Shown here: positions 41,946 through 51,449 of the stretch, piece after piece
Layout: every line of letters begins with the position of its first letter
Position numbering within the stretch: the stretch's first letter is position 1
DNA from: an uncultured Aquimarina sp.
GTDB lineage: Bacteria; Bacteroidota; Bacteroidia; Flavobacteriales; Flavobacteriaceae
Length of the DNA: 64,000 nucleotides
Assembly: GCF_947496855.1 (NCBI RefSeq)
Contig: NZ_CANMED010000001.1
Location: forward strand, 248,001-312,000
Direction of reading: 5' to 3'
The notes under the pieces: model-generated
Databases searched by the model: none
What the model saw: only the letters and a program-made list of their open reading frames with translations
What the model was told of the DNA's origin: nothing
Translations under genes and position numbers: made by a program

Positions 41946-42848
41946 ATGCAAAAATCTAAACAGATTTCTTTAGGAATTATCTTAGCAGTTATTGGTGTGG
42001 TTTTGTTCTCTGCAAAAGCAGTAATGGTTAAAATGGCTTATAAGTATCATATAAGTTCAGAACATTTATTATTATTTAGGATGGCATTTTCTCTTCCTTT
42101 CTATTTTGTTATAGCTACACTTAATAAACCTTCAAACCCTGAAAAAATAAGAAAAGTAGATTATTTGTGGATCATATTCTTTGGTTTTGTAGGGTATTAT
42201 TTAGCCAGTTACTTTGATTTCCTGGGATTACAATATATAAAAGCGGGATTAGAAAGGATAATTCTATTTGTATATCCTACTTTGGTTATTGTCATTTCCA
42301 GAATATTTTTAAAAAATAAAATAACGAAACAACAGTTGGTAGCCATAATTATTACCTATATAGGAGTGGTGATTACCTTTTGGCAAGAACTTCAATTAGA
42401 TACGTCAAATCTTATTTCAGGAGTATCTTTAATTTTCCTAAGTGCCCTTACTTATGCAACCTATTTAGTAGGTAGCGGCTGGTTAATACCTAAGTTTGGA
42501 GCTATTGCGTTTACTTCGTACGCAATGATTGTATCTTCTTTATGTATAATTTTTCAATATGTAGTTTTTGATAGAGGAAACCTCTTAAGTTATTCTTCAG
42601 AAGTATATGTCTTGGGTATTCTGATGGCTTTTTTCTCCACTATAATTCCGTCGTATCTTATTTCCTATGCAATAGCTAAGTTAGGAGCTTCAAATGTTGC
42701 TATTATAGGTAGTCTAGGTCCAATATCTACCATTATACTTGCCTTTTTCTTTTTGGGAGAAAGTTTATCGCTAATACAGATTATTGGTGCTGGTATTGTA
42801 ATTTTAGGAATTTATAGTATCACAAAAAAGAGTAAAAAAACAAAATAA
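41946..42848 (+). CDS. EamA/DMT-family transporter
   Basis: A 300-residue inner-membrane protein with about ten hydrophobic segments in two EamA repeats: the first about 9-140 (LGIILAVIGVVLFSAKAVMVKMAY, LLLFRMAFSLPFYFVIA) and the second about 155-292 (SGVSLIFLSALTYATYLVGSGWLI, ASNVAIIGSLGPISTIILAFFFLGE). This is a drug/metabolite transporter, usually exporting small solutes; substrate unknown. The C-terminus is a basic KKSKKTK tail, cytoplasmic as expected. It stands alone after the ychF terminator. Confidence 0.9.
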   Translation: MQKSKQISLGIILAVIGVVLFSAKAVMVKMAYKYHISSEHLLLFRMAFSLPFYFVIATLNKPSNPEKIRKVDYLWIIFFGFVGYYLASYFDFLGLQYIKAGLERIILFVYPTLVIVISRIFLKNKITKQQLVAIIITYIGVVITFWQELQLDTSNLISGVSLIFLSALTYATYLVGSGWLIPKFGAIAFTSYAMIVSSLCIIFQYVVFDRGNLLSYSSEVYVLGILMAFFSTIIPSYLISYAIAKLGASNVAIIGSLGPISTIILAFFFLGESLSLIQIIGAGIVILGIYSITKKSKKTK

Positions 42849-42994
42849 TATGTGAGTGCATCTTTATCTTAAATATACAAAACCAACGTTTTTCTGTTTT
42901 TTTTTAGTAAATTAACCTTAAAGATAGAATACATTTAGTGATAGTTGATATCATTGTATTGGAGAAATTAAGACATTTATAAAAGTTATATATT

Positions 42995-45184
42995 TTGAGG
43001 AAAATATTTCTATTTACATATTTTGTATTCTCTATCCCTTATTTGGTTTGTAGTCAGAAAGAATCAAAATTCCCCATTAATGACAGTCTACAATATTTAA
43101 TAGATACTGCTAATGATTTAACCTTCGAGTATAAGATTAAGGAATCTCTTGAGTATGCAATTAAGGCCGCGAATTATGCGCATGAGTTGGATAATGATCA
43201 TTATAAATCGGAGGCCTATTATTTAATGGGCTATAATTATGAAACACTTGTTGATTATAAAAATGCAGAGCAATATTTTGAAAAATCACTAAGATATGCT
43301 GAACAAGCAAACGATTCATTACTTGTATTATGGAATAATAATGGTTTAGGTAATGTATATTCAGATGGTTATAAAGATTTAGAAACTTCGCTGGTCTTCT
43401 ACAGTAAAGCTACCGAGCTTGGAAAATTGTTAAACGACTCAAAAGAATATATGACTCCAGTAATTAATCTAGCTTGGACTTATATAGATGCAAAAGAATT
43501 TGATAAAGCTATTCCATATTTAGAAGAAGCGAACAAATTAGTAGTAGAAAATAGGGATATTGAGGGATATTGTGAGGTATATTATCTTAAAGGTAGACTT
43601 GCCTTAAGTCAAAATCAACATGCAAAAGCAGCCGAATATTTTAAAGAATCTATTGGGATTGCAGAAAAGCATAATATGCTATTAGAGCTATCTTATCTTT
43701 ACGAAGCGAGAGCAGAGATGAACGAAAAAAATGGTAATGTTGCAGAAGCTTACAAGGATATTAAACGTTTTCAAGAGTATAAAGATAAAGTTTACAATAA
43801 GGAAAAACTGAAACAGATAGAAATAGCAAGAGTTAGTTTTAATGTAGACGAGTATAAAAGAGAATTAGAAGTAACAAAAACTGAAAATGAGTATCAAACC
43901 AAAATGGCAAATAATAACAGAATAATTAATGTTATTTCTGTTGCAAGTTTGATATTTTTATTTGCTACGGCATTTTTCTTATACATAGGATATCGATCAA
44001 AGAAAAAACTAAATGATGTATTAAAAGATAAAAACAAAGAACTTGTGGAGGCTAAAGCTGAAGCTGAAAAACTAACCCAAGTAAAATCTCAATTTATATC
44101 GACAGTTAGTCACGAACTCAGAACTCCATTATATGGAGTCGTAGGAATAACTTCATTACTGCTAGAGGATAAAGATGTATTAGAGAAACATAGGCAGTTA
44201 TTAGGATCATTAAAGTTTTCTGGAGACTATCTTTTAAATCTAATTAATAATGTACTACAAATAAGTAAGATAGAATCCAATAAAGTAAGATTAGCAAAAA
44301 CACCAACAAACCTTTTTAAGTTATCGCAAAATTTACTGAATTCATTTGAGTATCAAGCAAAAAGTAAAGAAAATGAACTCATTCTGGATGTGCCAAATGA
44401 TTTACCAGATTCTCTAAATGTTGATTCACTTAGATTATCTGAAATTCTGATTAATTTGATTGGGAATGCCTCTAAGTTTACCGAAAATGGAAGAATATGG
44501 TTGAGAATTAAAATACTCAATAAAGAAAAAAGCACCATTTATATTCGTTATGAGGTAGAGGATAGTGGAGTAGGAATTCCTGAAGATAAAAAAGATTTTG
44601 TATTTGAGAAATTTTCTCAAGTTGATAGGGAGTCTAATAAGGTAGAAGGTACAGGTTTGGGACTTTCGATTGTAAAAAACCTTTTAGAAATGATGGACAG
44701 TAAAGTCTATTTGGAAAGTAATGAAGGACGAGGAGCTAAGTTTTATTTTGACTTAACATTAGAAATATTAGAGGATGGGAATGAACAGTCTGTAAATGAA
44801 CGGAATAACGAAGGGACTAATGTTTATCGTAGGATACTGGTAGCAGAAGATAACAAGATTAATCAGATTGTAACTAAAAATTTATTAGGCTTGATTGGGT
44901 ATGATTGTGTTATTGTAGAAAATGGCTTTAATGCAGTACAAATGGTTAAAAAAGAAGATTTTGATTTGATATTAATGGATCTTAATATGCCTTACCTAAA
45001 TGGTAGCGAAGCCACAAAAAGAATTAGAGAATTTGATAAAACCACTCCTATAATAGCACTAACTGCTGCAGAATTAGGAGAAGTTCAGGAAGAATGCTTA
45101 GCCATAGGTATGAACGATATCATTAATAAACCACTAAATAAAAACGATCTTCGAGATATTATTGCTAAAAACTTGATACCTTAA
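42995..45184 (+). CDS. TPR-containing hybrid sensor histidine kinase
   Basis: A 729-residue membrane kinase. A signal peptide (residues 1-20) leads to a periplasmic domain with TPR repeats (about 60-275, for example YKNAEQYFEKSLRYAEQAND, FDKAIPYLEEANKL, HAKAAEYFKESIGIAEKH). One membrane helix (about 305-327) precedes a coiled segment, HisKA (SHELRTPL with His373), HATPase_c (NLIGNASKFTENG, DSGVGIPEDKK, GTGLGLSIVKNLLEMM) and a C-terminal receiver (MDLNMP with Asp662). The start codon is TTG at 42995. No DNA-binding domain is attached, so it is not an HTCS regulator. Signal and target are unknown. Confidence 0.92.
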   Translation: MRKIFLFTYFVFSIPYLVCSQKESKFPINDSLQYLIDTANDLTFEYKIKESLEYAIKAANYAHELDNDHYKSEAYYLMGYNYETLVDYKNAEQYFEKSLRYAEQANDSLLVLWNNNGLGNVYSDGYKDLETSLVFYSKATELGKLLNDSKEYMTPVINLAWTYIDAKEFDKAIPYLEEANKLVVENRDIEGYCEVYYLKGRLALSQNQHAKAAEYFKESIGIAEKHNMLLELSYLYEARAEMNEKNGNVAEAYKDIKRFQEYKDKVYNKEKLKQIEIARVSFNVDEYKRELEVTKTENEYQTKMANNNRIINVISVASLIFLFATAFFLYIGYRSKKKLNDVLKDKNKELVEAKAEAEKLTQVKSQFISTVSHELRTPLYGVVGITSLLLEDKDVLEKHRQLLGSLKFSGDYLLNLINNVLQISKIESNKVRLAKTPTNLFKLSQNLLNSFEYQAKSKENELILDVPNDLPDSLNVDSLRLSEILINLIGNASKFTENGRIWLRIKILNKEKSTIYIRYEVEDSGVGIPEDKKDFVFEKFSQVDRESNKVEGTGLGLSIVKNLLEMMDSKVYLESNEGRGAKFYFDLTLEILEDGNEQSVNERNNEGTNVYRRILVAEDNKINQIVTKNLLGLIGYDCVIVENGFNAVQMVKKEDFDLILMDLNMPYLNGSEATKRIREFDKTTPIIALTAAELGEVQEECLAIGMNDIINKPLNKNDLRDIIAKNLIP

Positions 45185-45212
45185 TATGGTTATTGTATTA
45201 AAGATAAATATT

Positions 45213-45252
45213 AAAAGAAGCCAAAAAATTAAACTTTTCTGACTTCTTTTTT
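45213..45252. terminator. Imperfect hairpin between convergent genes
   Basis: AAAAGAAG at 45213-45220 pairs with CTTCTTTT at 45243-45250 and the stem continues inward with two mismatches. It lies between the kinase stop and the S9 peptidase stop, with T/A tails suiting both strands. Confidence 0.6.
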
Positions 45253-45265
45253 GATTTATTCATAT

Positions 45266-47710
45266 CTAATTAGTTCCTTCAGGCTTTGGCATCTTCTTGT
45301 TTTTAACATATTTTTCTAGCCATTGATCTTGTTCCCAAATCAAATGCAAAATTGATTCTTTGGCCCTATATCCGTGACTTTCTTTTGGTAACATGATCAA
45401 TCTAGCTGTTGCACCCAAACCTTTTAATGCATTAAAATAACGCTCACTTTGCAGAGGATACGTTCCAGAATTATTATCGGCTTCTCCGTGTATAAGTAGG
45501 AGTGGAGTCTTCATTTTATCAGCATGCATAAAAGGAGACATTGTATAGTACACATCTGGAGCTTCCCAATAGCTTCGTTCTTCACTTTGAAAACCAAAAG
45601 GAGTTAAGGTTCTATTATATGCTCCACTTCTGGCAATTCCTGCTGCAAAAAGATTGGAATGTGACAACAAATTTGCAGTCATAAAGGCACCATAAGAATG
45701 TCCACCAACTGCTACCCGATTTCTATCAATGTATCCCAACGCATCGACTGCGTCAATTGCTGCTTTGCCATTGGCAATTAATTGTTTCCTAAAGGAATCA
45801 TTCGGTTCTTCATCTCCTTCTCCAACGATAGGAAAAGATGCGTCATCCAATACTACATATCCTCGTGTTACCCAATAAATCATTGATCCCCAAAACGGGT
45901 ATGTAAATTCATTTGGATTAGATGTAGATTGAGAGGCACTGTTTTTATCTTTAAATTCTCTTGGATATGCCCACAAAATCATTGGCATTTTTTCTTTTTT
46001 AGATGTATCGTAACCAATAGGCAAGTATAATGTGCCAGATAATTCTAATCCGTCTTCTCTTTTGTATTTTATGACTTCTTTATGAACATCCTGTAGTGCA
46101 GAGAAAGGATTTTTGAAGTTGGTGATTTGCTTCAATTCGTTTTTAGCATTAATATTTCTAATATAAAAGTTTGGATATTCGCTAGGGGATTCTATACCTA
46201 CTAAAAATTTTCCTTTTTTAATATCGGTAGCAAAATAAATATTCTCTACTTTATCAGTATAGGAAGATTGATAAACTCTCGTTGTCTTATTATCGCTTAT
46301 ATTAAGCTTGTCTATAAAAGGAAATTGTCCTTCTTTAGTATAACCATCACCTGTAAGATATACGTTCCCTTTATCAATGCTTATAACCGATTTTCCAAAT
46401 TCGTTTCTAGCACTTACAAAGCTTCCAGGATCACTATATCTGTCTTGATAATTTCGATCATAAATTATTTGTGGTTTTTCTGAAGGCTTATTCGGATTAA
46501 AAACATATGTTTTAGTGTTTCGAGTATTCCACCAATAGTCGTATGCAAATGCTACTTCATTAGTATTACTCCACTGTATATTGCTATATCGATTTATTGT
46601 TTTCAATAGTAAAACGGGTTCTTTGTCAAAAGGAGCATCTTGCTGAAAAACTTCATCTCTATATGCTACTTTGATATCAGGATCTCCTTTGTCTAAAGCT
46701 TGAGCCCAGATAAATGAAGCCGGCTTATCAGTTCTCCAATTCATAGATCTTTTACCAATTCTCGTCGCCATAAATCCTTTTGGCCGTACTTCATCAATAG
46801 GAACTTGATTTACTATTTTAAAACTTTCTCCTGAACTTTTGTAAATAGTAGTTTCCTTTGGGAAACGGTAATAGGGAACTAAATAGGAAAAGGGTTTTTT
46901 AATTTTTGTTACCATAACATATTCTCCGTTAGGGGAAAAAGAAAAATCACTATACATCCCAGCTGATATCCATTCTTTTTTAGATCCTTCTATAGAAACT
47001 TTGGAAATTTCTGAAGTAGCTAATAGCTCAAAATTATATTCATCATTTGGATTTTTTAGAAGATCCTGATAGGTCCTGTTTTGTGCTTTTGTTCCTTCAC
47101 TGATCGAAATGGTAGGTCCTTTAGGAACAGTGTTTTCTGTATCAATTAGAGATTCTCTGTTTTTTGGTAAAAACTTTACTAAAAGTGACGAATTATCTTT
47201 AAACCATCTGAAAGGAGAGCCCATATTAGCATTTAAAGAAGCATCTGTGATTTTAGTAGCATTAGAACTATTGATATCTAAAATCCATAGTTCTACACCA
47301 TTTATTGTAGTATTAGTAAAAGCTGCTTTCGTTTGATCAGGAGACCAAGTTACATAGGTAATTCTTGGGTTTTTGGGTAGACCAATTACTTGTTTAGCCT
47401 CTTTGTCTCCAGTTTTTTTTAATTTAATATTTTTATAATAATTAGCTCTACTAGAAATATTTGTTTTAGGATTAATTCTTAATCCTGCTAATCGCATTTC
47501 TTTTTCTGATAGTTCTGTAATGGTTTTATAACCATCTCGATATAAAAAAATTAAGTTTTCCCCTTTTTGATCTATTCTAACAGAAGGAGCCAAGGTAACA
47601 TCTACTAAGTCTAAAATTTCCTTTATGGGTTTTTGATAAGAAAGATTCTCTTGGGCATTAACAATAGATACTACAAATAGTAGTAGTAAAAATGATTTGA
47701 CGAATTTCAT
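45266..47710 (-). CDS. S9 family prolyl-oligopeptidase-like serine peptidase
   Basis: An 814-residue secreted peptidase (signal peptide MKFVKSFLLLLFVVSIVNAQ). Residues about 45-550 form the beta-propeller (WSPDQTKAAFTNT, FSPNGEYVMVTKI). The C-terminal alpha/beta-hydrolase domain has the nucleophile motif GGHSYGAFM with Ser672, HGEADNNSGTYPLQSE with the Asp, and ESHGYRAKES with the His. The family cleaves short peptides, often after proline or in a dipeptidyl manner; this member resembles glutamyl-type peptidases of Bacteroidota, but the exact specificity is unclear. A -7 box TATTTTTG lies on the minus strand at 47757-47750, about 40 bp before the start. Confidence 0.9.
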   Translation of the reverse strand: MKFVKSFLLLLFVVSIVNAQENLSYQKPIKEILDLVDVTLAPSVRIDQKGENLIFLYRDGYKTITELSEKEMRLAGLRINPKTNISSRANYYKNIKLKKTGDKEAKQVIGLPKNPRITYVTWSPDQTKAAFTNTTINGVELWILDINSSNATKITDASLNANMGSPFRWFKDNSSLLVKFLPKNRESLIDTENTVPKGPTISISEGTKAQNRTYQDLLKNPNDEYNFELLATSEISKVSIEGSKKEWISAGMYSDFSFSPNGEYVMVTKIKKPFSYLVPYYRFPKETTIYKSSGESFKIVNQVPIDEVRPKGFMATRIGKRSMNWRTDKPASFIWAQALDKGDPDIKVAYRDEVFQQDAPFDKEPVLLLKTINRYSNIQWSNTNEVAFAYDYWWNTRNTKTYVFNPNKPSEKPQIIYDRNYQDRYSDPGSFVSARNEFGKSVISIDKGNVYLTGDGYTKEGQFPFIDKLNISDNKTTRVYQSSYTDKVENIYFATDIKKGKFLVGIESPSEYPNFYIRNINAKNELKQITNFKNPFSALQDVHKEVIKYKREDGLELSGTLYLPIGYDTSKKEKMPMILWAYPREFKDKNSASQSTSNPNEFTYPFWGSMIYWVTRGYVVLDDASFPIVGEGDEEPNDSFRKQLIANGKAAIDAVDALGYIDRNRVAVGGHSYGAFMTANLLSHSNLFAAGIARSGAYNRTLTPFGFQSEERSYWEAPDVYYTMSPFMHADKMKTPLLLIHGEADNNSGTYPLQSERYFNALKGLGATARLIMLPKESHGYRAKESILHLIWEQDQWLEKYVKNKKMPKPEGTN

Positions 47711-47818
47711 GATATAAAAGGTTAATTAAGAGTTTACGTGATTACTAATCAAAAATAGAGATTTAATTGTTCAAATATTTGATTTCATAATGTTTTAAGG
47801 GGTAGTACTACCACGAAT

Positions 47819-48583
47819 TCATAAATTTAGGGTAAACTCTGTAGTTTTCTTTAGTACAACTTCTGTTGCTTCCTTATGAGGAGTGTGACCTACATTTGGT
47901 ATGATAAGAGATTCAGAAGTTCCCGAGGTTTTTTTAACAATACTAGCGACTTGATCTATTGTACCATATTCATCTTTTTCTCCTTGAATAATTAAAGAAG
48001 GACATTGTATTCCTGATAGGTAACTTTCTATATTCCAATCTTCAAATGATGGTGAGAGCCAAGTCTCTGCCCACATTCTAAATACATCTTCTGTTTTTTT
48101 ACCGTGATACTTAGCAAGCTTATCTTTTAAATTAGTTTCTTCATAAGCAACTTTAGCATCTATTATCCCTTGCAAAGTTTCTTTTTCTACAAAAACGTGC
48201 GCTCCTTCAGTAATAATTCCTTTTATTTTTTTTGGAAATAAAGAGGCAGTCAATAAAGCAATACTTCCACCATCACTATGACCAAATAGTACTACGTTTT
48301 TTAATGCTAATTGATCTATTAATTTGGATAATATCTCTGCTTCCTTATGAAGATATTCTTTGTCTCTTTTTAATTCAGAAAAGCTATCTGATTTGCCATA
48401 ACCTAGACGATCATAAGAAAGTATATTGCAATTAGCTAGTACGCCTATTTTTTTAGGGAAATTTCTCCAAAGTTCTATGCATCCAAGAGAATCGTGTAGA
48501 AATATGATTGTAGAAAGTAAAGGATTAAATGATTCTGGATTATCAGAAAGCCGTATGTTATTTGTGTTAATTAAAATATCCAA
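47819..48583 (-). CDS. Alpha/beta hydrolase
   Basis: A 254-residue cytoplasmic hydrolase. STIIFLHDSLGCIELWRNFP holds the oxyanion-hole region, LSYDRLGYGKSDSF follows, and the nucleophile elbow is FGHSDGGSIALL near residue 100. GEKDEYGTIDQ supplies the acid and VGHTPHKEA the histidine. This is typical of an alpha/beta hydrolase of the epoxide hydrolase/haloperoxidase-like group; substrate unknown. It is on the same strand as the S9 peptidase downstream, with 108 bp between and a promoter there, so they are separate units. It is divergent from the M61 gene. Confidence 0.88.
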   Translation of the reverse strand: MDILINTNNIRLSDNPESFNPLLSTIIFLHDSLGCIELWRNFPKKIGVLANCNILSYDRLGYGKSDSFSELKRDKEYLHKEAEILSKLIDQLALKNVVLFGHSDGGSIALLTASLFPKKIKGIITEGAHVFVEKETLQGIIDAKVAYEETNLKDKLAKYHGKKTEDVFRMWAETWLSPSFEDWNIESYLSGIQCPSLIIQGEKDEYGTIDQVASIVKKTSGTSESLIIPNVGHTPHKEATEVVLKKTTEFTLNL

Positions 48584-48710
48584 AGTGATATGTAAATAAG
48601 TAAATAATGATCAAAAATAGGTTAAAGTCTATACAAATTATATATTTTGCGCGACCAAAGTTGTAACACTCACTAATTTTTTGCGTCTAGCATAATAAAT
48701 AATTAAATAC

Positions 48711-50588
48711 ATGAGGAACATATTTATTACACTATCCATTAGTCTATTACTAATTGGATGTGGTTCTATTAATCAAGCAAACGACATAGCTTCTAAATCA
48801 CCAATTGCTACAGAGGTAGATTTAACAAAAATAACCGACGACAAAGTTCCTGTTGTTATAAACCCAGGGCGTTTTGTTCAGGATACAGTAAAATACTACT
48901 TGCCAAAAGTAGTACAAGGAACGTATGCAGTTAGTGATTTCGGAAAATTTGTGGATGATTTTAGAGCATTAGATTATAATGGAGTAGAGTTGATTACCGA
49001 AAAAGTAGATACGAATACTTGGTTAATTACAAATGCTAAACAATTGGATAAAATTGTATATCAAGTAAATGATACATATGATATAGAAAACACTAATGTA
49101 GAAACACCTTTTTCTCCATCTGGAACAAATATAGAGACAGATAATTTTGTATTGAATCTACATGGGTTTATAGGATATTTTGATGTATTGAAAAATAATC
49201 AATACGCGCTGGAAGTAAAAGCGCCAACCGATATGCAAAGAACTTCTGCATTACAGAATGTTGGATCTGAAAAGAATGAGGATGGAACCATTACTACGGA
49301 TAAGTATTTTGCTGCTAGATATTTTGATATTACAGACAACCCGATGATGTACGGCAAGTTAGATGTAGAGGAATTCGAAGTAGGAGGTATCAAAATTGTT
49401 TTAAGTGTTTATTCTCCCAATAAAGTTTATACAGCTGCAGGAATTAAAGAAACCGTTTTTAAAATGATGAAGGCGCAAAAAGCGTATTTAGGAGATATCG
49501 ATAGCACACCTCGATATGATATCTATTTATACCTTGCACCTCAATCACAAACAGCACCTACTGGTTTTGGAGCACTGGAGCATCATACATCCACAGTTGT
49601 TGTGCTACCAGAAGCAATTCCAGAAGATGCATTGACATCAGCAATGATCGATGTAGTGTCTCATGAATTTTTTCATATAGTTACTCCATTAAGTGTGCAT
49701 TCTGAAGATGTGCATTATTTTGATTATAATGATCCTACTTTCTCTAAGCATTTATGGATGTACGAAGGGGTTACAGAATATTTTGCAAGTGTTTTCCAAA
49801 TTAATCAGGACTTAGTGGAAGAAGCTGAGTTTTATACTAAAATGATGGGCAAAATTGAATCTGCCAATAGGTATGATGATTCAATGAGTTTTACCGTAAT
49901 GAGCGAAAATATTCTGAATGAACCTTACGCTAAGAACTATGCTAATGTTTATGAAAAAGGAGCTTTGATCGGTATGTGTATTGACATATTGATAAGAAAG
50001 GAAAGTGATGGAAATCGCGGTATTTTATCGCTAATGAAGGAATTATCATTAAAATATGGTAAAAACAAACCTTTTGAAGATGATAAGATTATTGAAGAAA
50101 TTACTGCCATGACATATCCTTCGATAGGAGAGTTTCTGAAAACTCATGTGATAGGTACTACTCCAATTAATTATAATGAGTTTTTTGAAAAAGTAGGACT
50201 TTCTATTGGTGCTAAAGATATAAAAACTGATTATGTTAGAAATGGTAGTGAAATTATAGTTGGTGGAGATCAAGATAAAGGAACTATTTTCTTTACAGAA
50301 TTAGTAGCTGAAAATAGTTTTTGGGCAGATAATGGGGTGAAAGCATATGATGTAATAAAAGAACTTAATGGAACCAAGTTAACTTTAATAAATGCTAATT
50401 CTGTATTACAGGGAACACTGCAGTGGAAAGAAGGTGATGATGTAGAAGTAAAGTTAGATAGAGGAGGAGAAGAGGTTGTTATAAAAACTAAATTAACAAA
50501 ATCTTTTACAAAAGGAATAGTGTTAAGTGATATTGAAACTCCGTCAAAAGATCAATTAGCATTAAGAAAAGCTTGGTTAAAAGGATAA
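48711..50588 (+). CDS. M61 family metallopeptidase lipoprotein
   Basis: A 625-residue predicted lipoprotein (signal ending LLLIGCGS; lipobox Cys17). It has an M61 (glycyl aminopeptidase-like) catalytic core: HEFFH at His318-His322 and the third zinc ligand Glu352 in MYEGVTEYF. The N-terminal part (about 50-250) is the beta-rich M61 domain; the C-terminal part (about 500-600; SFWADNGVKAYDVIKELNG) is a PDZ-like domain. It should remove N-terminal residues, such as glycine or alanine, from peptides in the envelope. The length fits the family (about 600). A bidirectional terminator follows. Confidence 0.9.
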   Translation: MRNIFITLSISLLLIGCGSINQANDIASKSPIATEVDLTKITDDKVPVVINPGRFVQDTVKYYLPKVVQGTYAVSDFGKFVDDFRALDYNGVELITEKVDTNTWLITNAKQLDKIVYQVNDTYDIENTNVETPFSPSGTNIETDNFVLNLHGFIGYFDVLKNNQYALEVKAPTDMQRTSALQNVGSEKNEDGTITTDKYFAARYFDITDNPMMYGKLDVEEFEVGGIKIVLSVYSPNKVYTAAGIKETVFKMMKAQKAYLGDIDSTPRYDIYLYLAPQSQTAPTGFGALEHHTSTVVVLPEAIPEDALTSAMIDVVSHEFFHIVTPLSVHSEDVHYFDYNDPTFSKHLWMYEGVTEYFASVFQINQDLVEEAEFYTKMMGKIESANRYDDSMSFTVMSENILNEPYAKNYANVYEKGALIGMCIDILIRKESDGNRGILSLMKELSLKYGKNKPFEDDKIIEEITAMTYPSIGEFLKTHVIGTTPINYNEFFEKVGLSIGAKDIKTDYVRNGSEIIVGGDQDKGTIFFTELVAENSFWADNGVKAYDVIKELNGTKLTLINANSVLQGTLQWKEGDDVEVKLDRGGEEVVIKTKLTKSFTKGIVLSDIETPSKDQLALRKAWLKG

Positions 50589-50617
50589 GTATAGGAAAAG
50601 AAAAGACATAAACAGAG

Positions 50618-50646
50618 AAAAAACGGGTTAATATGACCCGTTTTTT
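50618..50646. terminator. Bidirectional terminator between M61 and ppk2 genes
   Basis: An 11-bp perfect stem (AAAAAACGGGT 50618-50628 with its complement 50636-50646) around a 7-base loop has A and T tails on opposite sides, so it serves both convergent genes. Confidence 0.9.
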
Positions 50647-50654
50647 ATAAATAG

Positions 50655-51446
50655 TTATTCATATGGGATTTTGTCCAAAACATGTTGAATCGCTTCAATT
50701 CTTGCTTTTGTTTTTTTATCGGCTTCAATGATAATCCAAGGAGACTTTTTTGTATTCGTATGTTCGAACATCTTTACTTTATACTTAGTATACTGATCCC
50801 ATAATTTTTGAGCGCTTTCATCTACTTTGGTCATTTTCCATCTTTTTAGAGGACTCATTTTTATATCCTTAAATCTGCGTGCTTGTTCTTCTTTGGTAAT
50901 GGAAAAGTAGAATTTAATGAGATAGGTGTCGGATTCTAATAACATCCTTTCGAAATCATTTACCTGTCCCATAAAGGTTTCATATTGCTGTTGCGTACAA
51001 AAATTATTTACTGGCTCTACAACTGCTCGATTATACCAACTACGGTCAAAAAAAACAATTTCTCCTGGCTGAGGGAGTTGATTGACATACCGCTGAAAGT
51101 ACCATTGTCCTTCTTCTTCTTTTGAGGGTTTAGATAATGCAATAATTCGGAATTGTCTTGGATTAATGTGAGCAGTTATTCTCCTTATCGCTCCTCCTTT
51201 TCCAGCAGCATCACGACCTTCAAAAAGTATTACAATTTTCTTTTCTTTTTTTACAGCCCATTCTTGTAATTTAATTAGCTCTGCCTGTAATTTTTTTAAC
51301 TCTGTTTCATAATGGGCCATCCGAATTACCTTTTGTAAATCGGTCTTTTTGTCTGCAAAAAGATATTTCAGACCAATACGAGAATTTAAGAGTATTAGGT
51401 TTTCTTCAGAAAGATTTATTTGTTTATTTTTTTGAGTTTCTGACAT
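50655..51446 (-). CDS. ppk2: Polyphosphate kinase 2 family protein, copy 2
   Basis: A 263-residue PPK2 enzyme, which transfers phosphate between polyphosphate and nucleotides (commonly phosphorylating NDP or NMP). Walker A GRDAAGKGG is at residues 77-85, Walker B FFDRSWYNRAVVEP near 128-141, and the lid region SPLKRWKMTKVDESAQKLWDQYTKYK follows. The length is typical of a single-domain PPK2. It follows the other PPK2 gene by 3 bp and overlaps no other gene; coupled translation is likely. Which class (I, II or III) applies cannot be told reliably by eye. Confidence 0.93.
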   Translation of the reverse strand: MSETQKNKQINLSEENLILLNSRIGLKYLFADKKTDLQKVIRMAHYETELKKLQAELIKLQEWAVKKEKKIVILFEGRDAAGKGGAIRRITAHINPRQFRIIALSKPSKEEEGQWYFQRYVNQLPQPGEIVFFDRSWYNRAVVEPVNNFCTQQQYETFMGQVNDFERMLLESDTYLIKFYFSITKEEQARRFKDIKMSPLKRWKMTKVDESAQKLWDQYTKYKVKMFEHTNTKKSPWIIIEADKKTKARIEAIQHVLDKIPYE

Positions 51447-51449
51447 GTC

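Noticed and set aside
42995..45184. Hybrid two-component regulator (HTCS) for the alginate locus
   Set aside because: The protein ends with a receiver domain and has no DNA-binding AraC domain; it also lies several genes away.
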